Counted from the first letter of the stretch, positions 26,889 to 36,426 are shown. The stretch is 64,000 nucleotides of DNA from Bacteroidota bacterium (GCA_020161455.1 JAIUNZ010000001.1:62001-126000), one strand, 5' to 3'. Translations and numbers: made by a program. Notes: a model not told the origin generated them from the sequence alone.

Positions 26889-27845
26889 ATGAAAAGAATA
26901 CTAAGTATAATTGCTTTGGTTTTTATAATAAATGCCTGTGATGATGGCGATTTACAAGTAGATAATATTGATTTTGAAGATATTATTGCCAAGAAATGTG
27001 ATGTAAAAGATGTAATTTATAAAATTAAAGATTCTGAGATTTTATTCGTTGAAATTCCGGCAACGATTTTTGTGAACGATGAAACACTAGTCGATGCACC
27101 AATTTCAATTCCTATAACGGGCGATGTAAAAGTTACTTATAGACAATATAATGACATTGTAACATTAGACAATATTTGTCCAACTGTTCCGTCAGCTACC
27201 CCAAATGTTATTGAAGAATGGAGAGCTACTTCTGGTACTATTGAAATTACAACAACAGCTATAAAAACTACCGATGCAGTTACAAATGCTACAAAAATAA
27301 CAGGTTACAAAAATTATATTGTTTTTAAAAACATCGCATTTCAAAAACCTTCAGGCATTCAAACGTATGACACTTATGTGTTTGGTAATTACAATACAAA
27401 TATTGCCGCACTAGCATTTGGTTTTGACGAAGATAATGCTGTAAAAAGCACTTGTTCCGATGTTGTTTATAATTTTAATGGAAGCGAAGTTTTAACCTTT
27501 GCGCCTGCTGATTTTGCAACTTTATTTGCTAACGAAGTAACTACAACTCCAAGGACAGCTTTGATTGACGCAACAAACACTTTGAGTTATAGATTGTATA
27601 ACAATGTCGTTGACAATGATCATTTTTGTACCAATCCAACTCCTTCTACACCAACACTAAGCCAACAATGGAATGCCGTTGAAGGTGTAACTAATGTTAG
27701 CGGAATGATTGAAGTTTCTACCACTACTTTTGGAACTAGTTTTCAGCATACTATTCATTTAAAAAATGTTTCGTTGAAAAAAGGAAACAGTCAGTTTTCG
27801 TTAGGTGATGACTATATACTTGGAAAAATTATCACAAACCCATAA
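26889..27845 (+). CDS. Lipoprotein with two tandem homologous domains, unknown function
   Basis: This 318-residue protein has a lipobox FIINAC (C17). It contains an internal duplication: residues 37-168 and 189-314 align with an offset of about 151. Matching landmarks are CDVKDVIYKI / CSDVVYNFNG, VTYRQYNDIV / LSYRLYNNVV, EEWRATSG / QQWNAVEG, IEITTTAIK / IEVSTTTFG and FKNIAFQKPSG / LKNVSLKKGNS. Each copy has two cysteines about 60 residues apart (C37/C97 and C189/C247), possible disulfides. No family recognised. bshC starts eight bases after its stop, so they are probably cotranscribed. Confidence 0.78.
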   Translation: MKRILSIIALVFIINACDDGDLQVDNIDFEDIIAKKCDVKDVIYKIKDSEILFVEIPATIFVNDETLVDAPISIPITGDVKVTYRQYNDIVTLDNICPTVPSATPNVIEEWRATSGTIEITTTAIKTTDAVTNATKITGYKNYIVFKNIAFQKPSGIQTYDTYVFGNYNTNIAALAFGFDEDNAVKSTCSDVVYNFNGSEVLTFAPADFATLFANEVTTTPRTALIDATNTLSYRLYNNVVDNDHFCTNPTPSTPTLSQQWNAVEGVTNVSGMIEVSTTTFGTSFQHTIHLKNVSLKKGNSQFSLGDDYILGKIITNP

Positions 27846-27853
27846 AAATCAAT

Positions 27854-29446
27854 ATGACTGAATCCGAATGCATTAGCTATAAAAAATCTGGTTATTTTAC
27901 TAAATTAATTATTGATTATTTAGAAGAGAAACCCGAGTTGAAGCAATTGTACAATCGTTTTCCAACTGTAGAGAATTTCAAAAAACAAATAGAAGAGAAA
28001 AAAGACAACTTTCCGCTTGAAAATAGAGCTATACTTGTGGATGAACTGCTAAAGCAATATCAAAAGTGTACTGTTTCTGAAATTACTTTAAACAATATTA
28101 AACACTTAAACGATACAAACACATACACTATAACTACCGGGCATCAGTTGAATTTATTCACTGGTCCGTTGTATTTTTTATACAAAATCATTTCGGTGAT
28201 TAATCTTTGCAAACAACTAAAGACAAGCTATCCTGACCATAATTTTGTGCCTATTTATTGGATGGCAACAGAAGACCATGATTTTGAAGAAATCAATCAT
28301 TTTCAATTGCATGAAAAAAAAATACGATGGAATAAAGAAAGTTTTGGTCCTGTTGGAAGATTGTCAACCACTGGTTTAGAAGAAGTATTTGACGTTTTTG
28401 AAAAAGAATTGGGCGTAGGCAAAAACGCTGACTTCCTAAAACAGTTGTTCCAAAAAGGATATTTGGAACACACCAATTTAGCCGATGCCACACGCTATAT
28501 TGCTAATGAATTATTTAAAAATGAAGGTTTGGTCATTCTTGATGGAGATGCCACTACCTTAAAAAAATTATTCATTCCTTATGTTAAAAAAGAACTTTTA
28601 GAAGAAACATCATTTACTAAAGTTAATGAAACAGCAGCTATTTTAAATGACTACAACATTCAAGTAAACCCGAGAGAAATTAACTTGTTTTATATTGAAG
28701 AAACGCTTAGAGAACGCATTGTAAACGACAAAGGGATTTATAAAGTATTGAATACTACAATCGCTTTTTCAAAGGAAGAATTGTTGACAGAATTAGATAA
28801 TCATCCAGAAAAGTTTAGTCCTAACGTAATTCTAAGACCATTGTATCAAGAAGTAATTCTCCCTAACCTTTGTTATATTGGCGGTGGTGGCGAAATTGCC
28901 TACTGGCTTGAATTGAAGTCAAATTTTAAAGCTTTTGACATCACGTTTCCTATCTTATTAATTCGGAATTCCGTAGTGATTGTTACTGAAAAACAACTTA
29001 CTAAAACCAAAAAACTCAATCTTACTTGGACTGATTTATTTAGCAAACAATTGGATTTAATCAACAGTAAAACCAAAGAACTTTCAGCAGTAACTATCGA
29101 TTTTTCTGCTCAAAAAGAATTCCTAAAAAAACAGTTTGAAGCATTATACAAAATAGCAGAAGCTACAGATGCATCCTTTATTGGTGCTGTAAAAGCACAA
29201 GAAATCAAACAAACAAAAGGTTTAGATAATTTGGAGAAAAGATTATTAAAAGCCGAAAAGAGAATACATCACGACCAATTAGAACGCATTAAATTGCTTC
29301 AAAACGAATTGTTTCCAAACCAATCTTTACAAGAACGAAAACTTAATTTCTCTGAATTTTATTTAGAAGCTGGCGATAGGCTTATTCAAAGTTTGTTGAA
29401 AAACCTTAAACCGTTAGAAACAAACTTTACAATAATTACTTTGTAG
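27854..29446 (+). CDS. bshC: Bacillithiol biosynthesis cysteine-adding enzyme
   Basis: BshC joins cysteine to glucosamine-malate, the last step of bacillithiol synthesis, a low-molecular-weight thiol. The 530-residue protein has [19 protein letters not shown] (residues 95-115) and the signature [24 protein letters not shown], the C-terminal coiled coil and the closing domain match the family. Presence of BshC implies that this organism uses bacillithiol, which suits the peroxidases found in the window. Confidence 0.92.
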   Translation: MTESECISYKKSGYFTKLIIDYLEEKPELKQLYNRFPTVENFKKQIEEKKDNFPLENRAILVDELLKQYQKCTVSEITLNNIKHLNDTNTYTITTGHQLNLFTGPLYFLYKIISVINLCKQLKTSYPDHNFVPIYWMATEDHDFEEINHFQLHEKKIRWNKESFGPVGRLSTTGLEEVFDVFEKELGVGKNADFLKQLFQKGYLEHTNLADATRYIANELFKNEGLVILDGDATTLKKLFIPYVKKELLEETSFTKVNETAAILNDYNIQVNPREINLFYIEETLRERIVNDKGIYKVLNTTIAFSKEELLTELDNHPEKFSPNVILRPLYQEVILPNLCYIGGGGEIAYWLELKSNFKAFDITFPILLIRNSVVIVTEKQLTKTKKLNLTWTDLFSKQLDLINSKTKELSAVTIDFSAQKEFLKKQFEALYKIAEATDASFIGAVKAQEIKQTKGLDNLEKRLLKAEKRIHHDQLERIKLLQNELFPNQSLQERKLNFSEFYLEAGDRLIQSLLKNLKPLETNFTIITL

Positions 29447-29452
29447 CAGCTT

Positions 29453-29482
29453 TTGCTTATCGTTTAAAAAACACTACTTTTG
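29453..29482 (+). promoter_or_regulatory. Canonical Bacteroidota promoter of ndk
   Basis: TTG at 29453-29455 and TACTTTTG at 29475-29482 with a 19-base spacer. The ndk ATG follows 29 bases after the -7 element. Confidence 0.78.
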
Positions 29483-29510
29483 CACCCAAATTAAAAAAAT
29501 AAAATCAAAA

Positions 29511-29930
29511 ATGGCAACAAATAGAACATTTACAATGATTAAGCCAGATGGTGTTGAAAACGGACACATCGGTGGAATTTTAAACATGATTACTGAAGGT
29601 GGTTTCAGAATTGTAGCGATGAAATTAACACAACTTACTGTAGCTGACGCAAAAGCATTTTATGCAGTTCACTCAGAAAGACCTTTTTATGGTGAATTAG
29701 TTGAGTTTATGACTCGTGGTCCAATTGTAGCTGCTATTTTAGAAAAAGACAACGCAGTAGAAGACTTTAGAACATTAATTGGTGCTACCAATCCAGCTAA
29801 TGCAGCAGAAGGAACTATCCGTAAAAAATATGCCACTTCAATGGGAGAAAATGCTGTTCACGGTTCAGACTCTGATGAGAATGCAGCTATCGAAGGTGCT
29901 TTCCATTTTGCTGGTAGAGAGCAATTCTAA
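29511..29930 (+). CDS. ndk: Nucleoside-diphosphate kinase
   Basis: Ndk balances NTP pools by transferring phosphate through a histidine intermediate. The 139-residue length is normal. Motifs are [15 protein letters not shown] (7-21) and the catalytic histidine H117 in [12 protein letters not shown]. It has a perfect promoter in front and a hairpin terminator behind, so it is monocistronic. Confidence 0.96.
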   Translation: MATNRTFTMIKPDGVENGHIGGILNMITEGGFRIVAMKLTQLTVADAKAFYAVHSERPFYGELVEFMTRGPIVAAILEKDNAVEDFRTLIGATNPANAAEGTIRKKYATSMGENAVHGSDSDENAAIEGAFHFAGREQF

Positions 29931-29951
29931 TCTAAAAATTGACTTTTATAT

Positions 29952-29985
29952 AAACCTGTTTCAAATGGAACAGGTTTTATTTTGG
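29952..29985 (+). terminator. Terminator of ndk
   Basis: Stem AAACCTGTT/AACAGGTTT (29952-29960 with 29969-29977), eight-base loop, then a T-rich tract. Confidence 0.78.
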
Positions 29986-30110
29986 CTTTTTTTAAAAAAA
30001 TTAAGCTAGAAAAGTGAAAAAAATCTTTGACGCTTCGATCTTATATTGGAAATAAAATTTTTAGAAAAAAAAATTGGTTTTTATAAAAGATAGCCTTCTG
30101 AAATGCATGT

Positions 30111-30155
30111 AAAAAAAAACTTTTAAATAGAATTTCTTCTACTTAAAAGTTTTTA
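30111..30155 (-). terminator. Possible terminator of the 124-aa gene
   Basis: A 12-bp A/T-rich stem AAAAACTTTTAA/TTAAAAGTTTTT (30115-30126 with 30143-30154) with a 16-base loop. The left A-run supplies the minus-strand T-run. The low GC makes this a moderate call. Confidence 0.5.
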
Positions 30156-30173
30156 TTAAAACACATAATATTT

Positions 30174-30548
30174 TTATACTAAACCTATTCCTTTTTGATC
30201 TAAAATATTTAAAAGGTTTCTGTTGCTATAGACATCATACTTTTCAACACCACTCTGATACCATTTCTGGATAATTTCTATTTGATATGGCGTATATCCG
30301 CTTTCGTCTATGTTCATTCCTAGCATTCCTGCTAATAAAAAATCTTCTAAGACTTTGGTGGTAACGATTAACTTTGGAATGCCATTGGTTATCTTACCGT
30401 TTAAGTTTTCATACTCTTCTCTTCCCAATTGAAATCCTTCATAATAAGCGTCACTATATGAATCTCTTAGTGATAACATTGGGTTTAGACCTTCTGAAAA
30501 ACCTTCAAAATAATCTTTTCTATATACTGGGTTAAATATATCTTGCAT
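30174..30548 (-). CDS. Small cytoplasmic protein of unknown function
   Basis: A 124-residue protein with no signal peptide, starting MQDIFNPVYRKDYFEGFSEG. Tyrosine- and glycine-containing repeats (YFEGFSEG, YYEGFQLGREEYE) in residues 10-50 give a helical pattern, followed by a hydrophobic-helical C-terminal part. I do not recognise a family. I use the ATG at 30548; an in-frame TTG 12 codons upstream is possible. A weak hairpin separates it from the upstream peroxidase gene on the same strand. Confidence 0.6.
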   Translation of the reverse strand: MQDIFNPVYRKDYFEGFSEGLNPMLSLRDSYSDAYYEGFQLGREEYENLNGKITNGIPKLIVTTKVLEDFLLAGMLGMNIDESGYTPYQIEIIQKWYQSGVEKYDVYSNRNLLNILDQKGIGLV

Positions 30549-30631
30549 TTTATAATCGTTTATACGTTGATGATAACAAGACAAATCTATTTAGTAATAC
30601 TGCTAAAAAGAATTAAAATCGTTAAAATGAT

Positions 30632-30670
30632 AAAAAAAACTTTAAATGACGAGCAGGTGTTCGTTCGTCG
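30632..30670 (-). terminator. Weak terminator after the glutathione peroxidase gene
   Basis: Stem GACGAGC/GTTCGTC (30648-30654 with 30663-30669; one G-U) lies 18 bases downstream of the minus-strand stop. An A8 run on the left (minus-strand T-run) is spaced about seven bases away. Confidence 0.4.
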
Positions 30671-30687
30671 ATACTTTTTAGTTAAAA

Positions 30688-31281
30688 TTACGAGTTAATC
30701 CAGTCAATAATTTGTTGGTCGGTTGGTAACACGCGTGGCGAAAGCACTTTTACTAGTTCGCCTTTTTCATTTATGAGGTATTTTTGGAAATTCCATTCTA
30801 CTTCACTGTCTTGCAAACCGTTTTTGCTTTTTTGTGTAAGGAATTGATATACATCACACATATCTTTTCCTTTTACCGATACTTTGCTCATCATAGGAAA
30901 GGTAACACCATAATTTTTCTCGCAGAACGTAGCAATTTGTTCGTTGCTTCCTGGTTCTTGCGCACCAAAATTATTGGCTGGAAAACCAATTATTACAAAA
31001 TTCTTATCACTGTATTTTTTGTAGATGGCTTCTAGATCTTTATATTGAGGTGTCAATCCACATTCGGAAGCAGTGTTTACAATCAACACTTTCTTCCCTT
31101 TTAGAGTTGAAAAATCAAATTCTTTACCATATAAATCATTTACTTTAAACTGATAGATGTTTTCTTTTGTAGTCACTGCTGCTGTTGTGTCCATATTCAT
31201 TGCTATTGTTTTTTCTTGTGTTTTGTTTTGGCAACTTGCCAAAATTAAAAATACGCCTATTGTTCCTAATATTTTCTTCAT
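30688..31281 (-). CDS. Glutathione-peroxidase-like lipoprotein
   Basis: A thiol peroxidase of the GPx fold that reduces hydroperoxides, probably with thioredoxin or bacillithiol as donor. The 197-residue protein has a lipobox (FLILASC, C17), which places it in the envelope. The catalytic cysteine is in NTASECGLTPQY, followed by the glutamine/asparagine motif FPANNFGAQEPG and the tryptophan in VEWNFQKYLI. It is cysteine-type, not selenocysteine: TGT is used. The third cysteine (FCEKNYG) may resolve the sulfenate. Confidence 0.9.
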   Translation of the reverse strand: MKKILGTIGVFLILASCQNKTQEKTIAMNMDTTAAVTTKENIYQFKVNDLYGKEFDFSTLKGKKVLIVNTASECGLTPQYKDLEAIYKKYSDKNFVIIGFPANNFGAQEPGSNEQIATFCEKNYGVTFPMMSKVSVKGKDMCDVYQFLTQKSKNGLQDSEVEWNFQKYLINEKGELVKVLSPRVLPTDQQIIDWINS

Positions 31282-31361
31282 GATAATTTTTTTTATAAAA
31301 TTAGTAATTATAAAAGGGTTGATATGTTATACAAATGATAAAGTTGTATTAAATTTTAAAA

Positions 31362-31398
31362 AAAAGCCCAATGACTTGGGAATCATTGGGCCAAACAA
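31362..31398 (-). terminator. Terminator of the TPR-TonB receptor operon
   Basis: Perfect stem GCCCAATGA/TCATTGGGC (31366-31374 with 31383-31391). The A-run to the left becomes the minus-strand T-run. It lies about 75 bases past the receptor stop. Confidence 0.85.
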
Positions 31399-31472
31399 AC
31401 ATAACAAAGGTTAACCTAACCTTAAACCTTTGCTACAATCAAAACAAAAAACCTAAATCTTCTTTTTCGTTA

Positions 31473-33674
31473 TTAAAATTGGTACACTACTTTGGTTTTT
31501 ATAAAAAAAGGTGTACCAGGTGTAAAATGTATTTCTTCTACACTATTGGTTTCGTTTTGCAATCTCGATTCGGTGGCAAACTGGGTTTCGTTCCATTTGG
31601 TATTCAATAAATTTTCTATAGCGATACCAAATGTTATGTTTTTATACTCATAATTGATATTAAAATCGTTTACAAAATAACCTTTGGCAACGATAGAATT
31701 ATCTTCATTTGCTGGTCTTGATTTCAAATAGCGGTATCTGAATCCACCCGAAAAGCCTTTGAACTTAGTAAAACTCAAACCACCAGTTGTTGTAAAATCG
31801 GGTGCCAACGGAATGTAATCTTGCCCTTTGGGTTCGTCAATACTTCTTCCGTAAGTATAATTGGCGTCAGCATCAAAATACAACCAATCGGTCAATTGAT
31901 AACGAATTCCTAGTTCAACACCCATTCTTCTGGTTTTTCCGCTTGGTTCTACAATTCCGGCATCACCAACATAGACAAACTCCTGATCCAACTGTAAATA
32001 CCAAAGTGCAGTATTGATAATCATTTTTGGAAATGGTTTGAATATTGTTCCCAAATCAGTACTAAAAGCGGTTGGCAAAATGTCTTTTCCCTCTTGGGCT
32101 ACCACTACTCTAGTATCATTGGAATGAAATCCTAATCCTGACTTGGCAAAAACCTGAAACTGATTATTAATGCTATATATTAAATTCATCTTTGGCGATA
32201 CTTTATACTTGTCGGCCGATAAATTCTGATAACTTGTTGCCAATTTATCGTTGTATCCAAACGTAAAATAATCAACTCTAACCGATGGATTAACGGTAAA
32301 CTTGCCAAACGTATAGTCAGCATTGATGTATCCAAAAACATTTGATTGTGATATGTCGCCCAACTGCAATTGCTCTAAGGTTTCATATCTATTCTTAGTG
32401 TGTGACAACTCGGTATCATTGGTTTCATCGCTTCTAAAGCCTAGTCCAAACTGATAGATTGCATTGTCTTTCTTTTTGCTCACTTCGGCATTAAAACCAT
32501 AAATAGCTCGGTCTTCTTTCTGTCTAATTTGGTCGCCATTAATTGGGTCTTCCAAGAAAAACGTAAAGTTAGAATACAATTCAAAATTGTATTGACTGTA
32601 AAATGCATTGGCTTTTATGAATGTGTTTTCGTTTATTGGTTTTAACAAGCTTACATTAAGGTTGGTACGCGAGGTGTTACCGCCTTCTGTAGCATCAACC
32701 GCTCCAAATCTTGATATTACACCCGCATCAACCAATCGTTGCGGAATTTGTCCTGATGCGTTCCAGTTACTAGCAAATCGGGAAGCCTGAATACTCAACT
32801 TGCTATTATTGCTGAATCGTTTGGTATATTTTCCAAACAAATTGATACGTTTAAAATCTTGTGGAGCATCAAACAGTCCATCGGTCAAAATGTATTCGGT
32901 AGCTAAGAAAGCGTCTTCCGTCTTTGAGTTTTCAATCAAATTAAACATGCCAAGTGTTCTAAACGTGTTGAACTGCCCAACTTCTACTCCAATAGCGTTT
33001 TTTTCGGTTCGTTCTTTGGTTTGAAACGCCACGTATCCTGCTGTAGCAAAATCGCCTTTGCTGGCATAATAAGTTCCTTTTCCAAAATCTATCTTTTGAA
33101 CCGTTTCTGGAATCAAGAAATGCAAATCGGCATATCCTTGTCCGTGCGCATGCGATACCATATTGACGGGCATACCATCTACAGAGATGGCAATGTCGGT
33201 GCCGTGGTCAATATCAAATCCTCTTAGGAAGATTTGCTCTGCTTTTCCGCCGCCAGCATGTTGCCCGATAAACAAACCGGGCACTTTTCGCAGTATTTCT
33301 TGCGAAGAATTCACCGGATTGGTTTGTAAATCTATTTTAGATATGGCGTTCATAGCGTTTAACTTTGGTTGTATCGAAACTTGTTCTAATTCATATATCG
33401 TATTCTGTAAAAATACTTTAAGTGTGCTTTCATTCACCACTACTCTTTGCTTGATAAAGCCCAAAGCAGAGACGATTAACGTGTCACCTAAAACCGTTTT
33501 GTCTATCTTAAAACTGCCAATCTCATCCGTATGTGCGTGCGCATTGTTAGACGAATTGACGATATAAGCGTTATCAACTGGGTTTTCAAAACTATCTTTT
33601 ATATATCCCAAAACTGATTGACTGTATATATTATTTGAGATAAAAAGCAGCGTAATAAATAGTAATTTCTTCAT
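31473..33674 (-). CDS. TonB-dependent outer-membrane receptor
   Basis: A 733-residue active-uptake barrel energised by TonB. The signal peptide ends NNIYSQ. Residues 20-100 form a CarboxypepD_reg-like N-terminal domain, so there is no sigma-interacting secretin-like extension. The plug begins SQEILRKVPGLFIGQHAGGG and has the histidine-rich stretch FDIDHGTDIAISVDGMP followed by SHAHGQGYADLHF (about 154-184). The rest is barrel, ending KVVYQF with the C-terminal aromatic. It overlaps the TPR gene by one base (TAATG), so translation is coupled. Substrate unknown; the histidines hint at a metal or metal complex. Confidence 0.9.
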   Translation of the reverse strand: MKKLLFITLLFISNNIYSQSVLGYIKDSFENPVDNAYIVNSSNNAHAHTDEIGSFKIDKTVLGDTLIVSALGFIKQRVVVNESTLKVFLQNTIYELEQVSIQPKLNAMNAISKIDLQTNPVNSSQEILRKVPGLFIGQHAGGGKAEQIFLRGFDIDHGTDIAISVDGMPVNMVSHAHGQGYADLHFLIPETVQKIDFGKGTYYASKGDFATAGYVAFQTKERTEKNAIGVEVGQFNTFRTLGMFNLIENSKTEDAFLATEYILTDGLFDAPQDFKRINLFGKYTKRFSNNSKLSIQASRFASNWNASGQIPQRLVDAGVISRFGAVDATEGGNTSRTNLNVSLLKPINENTFIKANAFYSQYNFELYSNFTFFLEDPINGDQIRQKEDRAIYGFNAEVSKKKDNAIYQFGLGFRSDETNDTELSHTKNRYETLEQLQLGDISQSNVFGYINADYTFGKFTVNPSVRVDYFTFGYNDKLATSYQNLSADKYKVSPKMNLIYSINNQFQVFAKSGLGFHSNDTRVVVAQEGKDILPTAFSTDLGTIFKPFPKMIINTALWYLQLDQEFVYVGDAGIVEPSGKTRRMGVELGIRYQLTDWLYFDADANYTYGRSIDEPKGQDYIPLAPDFTTTGGLSFTKFKGFSGGFRYRYLKSRPANEDNSIVAKGYFVNDFNINYEYKNITFGIAIENLLNTKWNETQFATESRLQNETNSVEEIHFTPGTPFFIKTKVVYQF

Positions 33675-34963
33675 TACAGACTTTTTATTTTACTTTCATA
33701 ATTTGGACCTAGTTCATAAAGACTGTTCATCAAATCTTTCTTAATAGGTTTTACTTTTTCCAGCTGATTATTAGCTTTATAAATAACCGCTAAATGGTAA
33801 TTCAATTGTGGTTCAAAAGATTTTCCTGCTACGAATTGGTTTGCAATTTCTAGTGCTTTTTCTTTATCGCCTTTGTTAAAATACGACCAAGCTAATAAAT
33901 CATAAGATACTGGTGTTGGTCTATGATCTACTTCTTCTTTAGCTATTTCCAAAGCTTGATTTACTTTTTCTTTATCATCTGCATATAAAATAGCATTGTA
34001 TTTATTGTACATCGCACCATATTTATTGGATTTCAATGCTACTGCATATTGGTCTAAATTCGCTTTCTTCTCTTTCATATTGTTTTCAAATTCGGCTATT
34101 TCGGCTTTCAACAAATAGAAATCGGGCGAATCGTGTCGTTTACTTATAACGTTAATAATACGTTTGGCTTCTTCTGCATTCTTTTCGTGCGAGAATACTA
34201 TCCAAGCTATTCCTTTTAAAGCATAATTATTATTGGCATCTAACGAAAGTGCTTTTAAATAATTGTCATACGAATCTTTTATGTTTCCAGCATGTCCGTT
34301 GAAATCGCCCAAATTGGTATAGCACCATATTTTCAAACCTTTGTTGTCATATTTCTCTGCTTCGGCAGCTGCTTTTTTCATTAAAACGATTGTGGTATCC
34401 AAATCGCCTTTGTGGTCGTTCCATTTTGCAGCTCTTATATAGTAATCGAATTCTCTCTTGTTCAACGCATTCAAACTCTTTTCTGCTTCGTTATAGTTGC
34501 CAAGTTCCATTTGAACATCAAACAGCAATTTGTGCGTTTCTTCTATTCCTTCGCCAATTTCTTTTGCCTTATTGGCTAAAATTAAGGCTTCTTTAAAACG
34601 ATGTTGTGAAATATAATTTCTCGCCAACGTTCGCATCGGATTTACTTTAGAATACTTTACTGATTGATTGTATTGTAGCAATAAATCTTCAGCTTTTAGT
34701 AAATAATCAATGTTTGCAGTAATATCAAATTTCTTAGAATAATTGGAAGCAATGATACTCAAGTAACTCATTTGATTTGGAGCCTTGTCATACTTCGTTT
34801 GCCAGAAGTTTATTTCGTTAGAAACAAAATCTAATGAAGTATTATCTTCTTTTTCTAGATATTTTTCATAATCCGCTTTATTTGAAACTTGTTTAGGTTT
34901 GGTTTCGCAGCTGACAGTTAGAAAAAATATACTGAATACTGTTAGGATAGTTAACTTTTTCAT
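33674..34963 (-). CDS. TPR-repeat lipoprotein
   Basis: A 429-residue lipoprotein (signal ending FFLTVSC, C19) made of TPR-like helical pairs. Examples are EALILANKAKEIGEGIEETHKLLFD, NYNEAEKSLNAL and YDLLAWSYFNKGDKEKALEIANQ. It presumably sits in the periplasm anchored to a membrane and serves as a binding or scaffold partner of the TonB receptor encoded next to it. The receptor start overlaps this gene's stop. A hairpin 34 bases upstream separates it from the DUF4331 pair. Confidence 0.82.
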   Translation of the reverse strand: MKKLTILTVFSIFFLTVSCETKPKQVSNKADYEKYLEKEDNTSLDFVSNEINFWQTKYDKAPNQMSYLSIIASNYSKKFDITANIDYLLKAEDLLLQYNQSVKYSKVNPMRTLARNYISQHRFKEALILANKAKEIGEGIEETHKLLFDVQMELGNYNEAEKSLNALNKREFDYYIRAAKWNDHKGDLDTTIVLMKKAAAEAEKYDNKGLKIWCYTNLGDFNGHAGNIKDSYDNYLKALSLDANNNYALKGIAWIVFSHEKNAEEAKRIINVISKRHDSPDFYLLKAEIAEFENNMKEKKANLDQYAVALKSNKYGAMYNKYNAILYADDKEKVNQALEIAKEEVDHRPTPVSYDLLAWSYFNKGDKEKALEIANQFVAGKSFEPQLNYHLAVIYKANNQLEKVKPIKKDLMNSLYELGPNYESKIKSL

Positions 34964-34994
34964 TTTAATGTTTTTTGTTTGTTATTTATAAAAA

Positions 34995-35029
34995 ATAAAG
35001 CGCAACAACTTATAGCCGTTGCGCTTTAT
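34995..35029 (-). terminator. Hairpin between the DUF4331 pair and the TPR-receptor operon
   Basis: A 12-bp perfect stem ATAAAGCGCAAC/GTTGCGCTTTAT with an 11-base loop. The minus-strand tail is only partly T-rich (CTTTATTTTT), so it may terminate, attenuate or process the transcript to give more DUF4331 mRNA than receptor mRNA. Confidence 0.7.
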
Positions 35030-35038
35030 CTATTTTGT

Positions 35039-35578
35039 TTACCAAGCCGCAGCTAGATAAGGAAATGAGGTCAAAAAAGTTTTGTCATTAGCATCAACAT
35101 GGTCAGATGTTAATGCTGGATTACTAGTACCGTCTGGACCTCCAAAAATTAATAATAATTCTACATCGATTACATCGTCAGCAGGAACTCTTCCTGTTAA
35201 CACATTTGTACCATCAAAGAAAGTTGTGGTTCCCGAAGTTTTTACATTCAAAACATCAGTTGCTAAAACCCCTGTAAAAGAAGCAGCATCTAAACCTAAA
35301 GCATTAGTAGTATATCCTGCGTTCAAAGCCAATAATCGGGTTTGAAAACTAGATTGAAAGTTGGCACTCATTTGCGATGGAATAGTTTCGTTGAATTGGT
35401 CTTTTGGAGCTCCTGATGCTACAAAAACCGTATTAATTGCAGGTCGTCCCATTTGATCTTGTTGCACATAAGTTCCTTCAAAACTAGGAGTTCCATTAGA
35501 ATCATCTTTGTTACAGTTTACTGAAAGTAGCGAAGCAAAAACTACTAAGGCTACTATTTTATATTTATTTGTTTTCAT
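35039..35578 (-). CDS. DUF4331 C-terminal half, lipoprotein
   Basis: A 179-residue protein with lipobox SVNC (C22). It carries the typical end of DUF4331 proteins: GRVPADDVIDVELLLIFGG, then SDHVDANDKTFLTSFPYLA. The N-terminal half of that family is encoded by the neighbouring upstream gene, 27 bases away. The two together cover a full-length DUF4331 protein. Function is unknown for the family. Expected in the periplasm or on the outer membrane. Confidence 0.78.
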   Translation of the reverse strand: MKTNKYKIVALVVFASLLSVNCNKDDSNGTPSFEGTYVQQDQMGRPAINTVFVASGAPKDQFNETIPSQMSANFQSSFQTRLLALNAGYTTNALGLDAASFTGVLATDVLNVKTSGTTTFFDGTNVLTGRVPADDVIDVELLLIFGGPDGTSNPALTSDHVDANDKTFLTSFPYLAAAW

Positions 35579-35605
35579 CTTTTTACTATTTAATGTGTTA
35601 CTTAA

Positions 35606-36256
35606 TTATTGTTTTCTTTTTGTTTCTACCCAAGTGTTTAAAGTAGCAGCAGTACCTAAAGAAGATTTTGGCACTTCCACCACTATTGATAGTACATTTG
35701 TTCCGGCAAAAGTATCTGTACCAGGATTATTAAAACCAGGTGCTGTTCCGCCCAAAATGGCCTGATACTGTCCTAAGTCAAAAAAGAACGGATCATCTCT
35801 TGGTCCTGCAAAAAACTTGTAACCGTTTTGAGAACTTACAATTGCATTTTGACCATATTGAGAAATTTCTACACTTCCAATTTGATTTGCTGTTTTAATA
35901 GTACTAGTTTTTCCTGTAGTTCCTGGTGCTACTGGTCCAAAGAAATACATACTATTTCCTCTCTTTACAGCTTGAATTACTAAATCTTCAACATTGTCTC
36001 CTGTATTGTCAATGTTAATTTCGGTCATCACGTTTTCATCAAACTTGGCAGCTGCAGTAGCAGACGGACTCAAAAGTCCTTGTGTGTTTACCACAAATAC
36101 CATGTTGTTGGTGTCTTGTCCTTGAAAGGCATAGAAATCGGTAATGTCTGATGCATTTCCTGTTACCGCTGGCGCATCGATGTGATCGGCAGCTATTAAA
36201 ACTAATCCTGAAATGGCGATTAGTGATAATCCTAAATAAATTTTAGATTTTTTCAT
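35606..36256 (-). CDS. DUF4331 N-terminal half, secreted
   Basis: A 216-residue protein with an N-terminal hydrophobic signal (residues 5-21). The DUF4331 N-terminal signature follows: ADHIDAPAVTGNASDITDFYAF, the counterpart of the usual SHREAP-DNTDVYAF. Next come NMVFVVNTQGLLSP, MTEINIDNTGDNVEDLVIQ and FAGPRDDPFFFDLGQ, and it closes around VVEVPKSSLG. It lacks the C-terminal block, which is in the next gene. Divergent from the sigma factor gene with 170 bases between. Confidence 0.8.
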   Translation of the reverse strand: MKKSKIYLGLSLIAISGLVLIAADHIDAPAVTGNASDITDFYAFQGQDTNNMVFVVNTQGLLSPSATAAAKFDENVMTEINIDNTGDNVEDLVIQAVKRGNSMYFFGPVAPGTTGKTSTIKTANQIGSVEISQYGQNAIVSSQNGYKFFAGPRDDPFFFDLGQYQAILGGTAPGFNNPGTDTFAGTNVLSIVVEVPKSSLGTAATLNTWVETKRKQ

Positions 36257-36278
36257 TTTAATTAAATTTTAATGTTAT

Positions 36279-36364
36279 AACTACAGTTACGAGAATATAT
36301 TGTTTTTGGTTTTACTTTTTTTAAAATATTTTTCAAACTACTGAAAACAAAGCCTTGACAGTTA
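36279..36364. promoter_or_regulatory. Possible shared control elements between DUF4331 and sigma factor genes
   Basis: A dyad AACTACAGTT (36279-36288) lies 22 bases in front of the DUF4331 start. The heptamer ACAGTTA occurs at 36283-36289 and again at 36358-36364 in the divergent interval. No TAnnTTTG element is obvious for either gene, as would fit control by the alternative sigma factor. Speculative. Confidence 0.25.
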
Positions 36365-36426
36365 AAAAAAATTCGATGCATTTAAGATTAATTTTCTTTA
36401 CATTTACATTTCAATAAAAATTAGGT

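Noticed and set aside
31366..31440. Riboswitch downstream of the peroxidase gene
   Set aside because: The stem with T-run on the minus strand is simply the terminator of the receptor operon. The GGTTAACC palindrome beside it has no matching structure.
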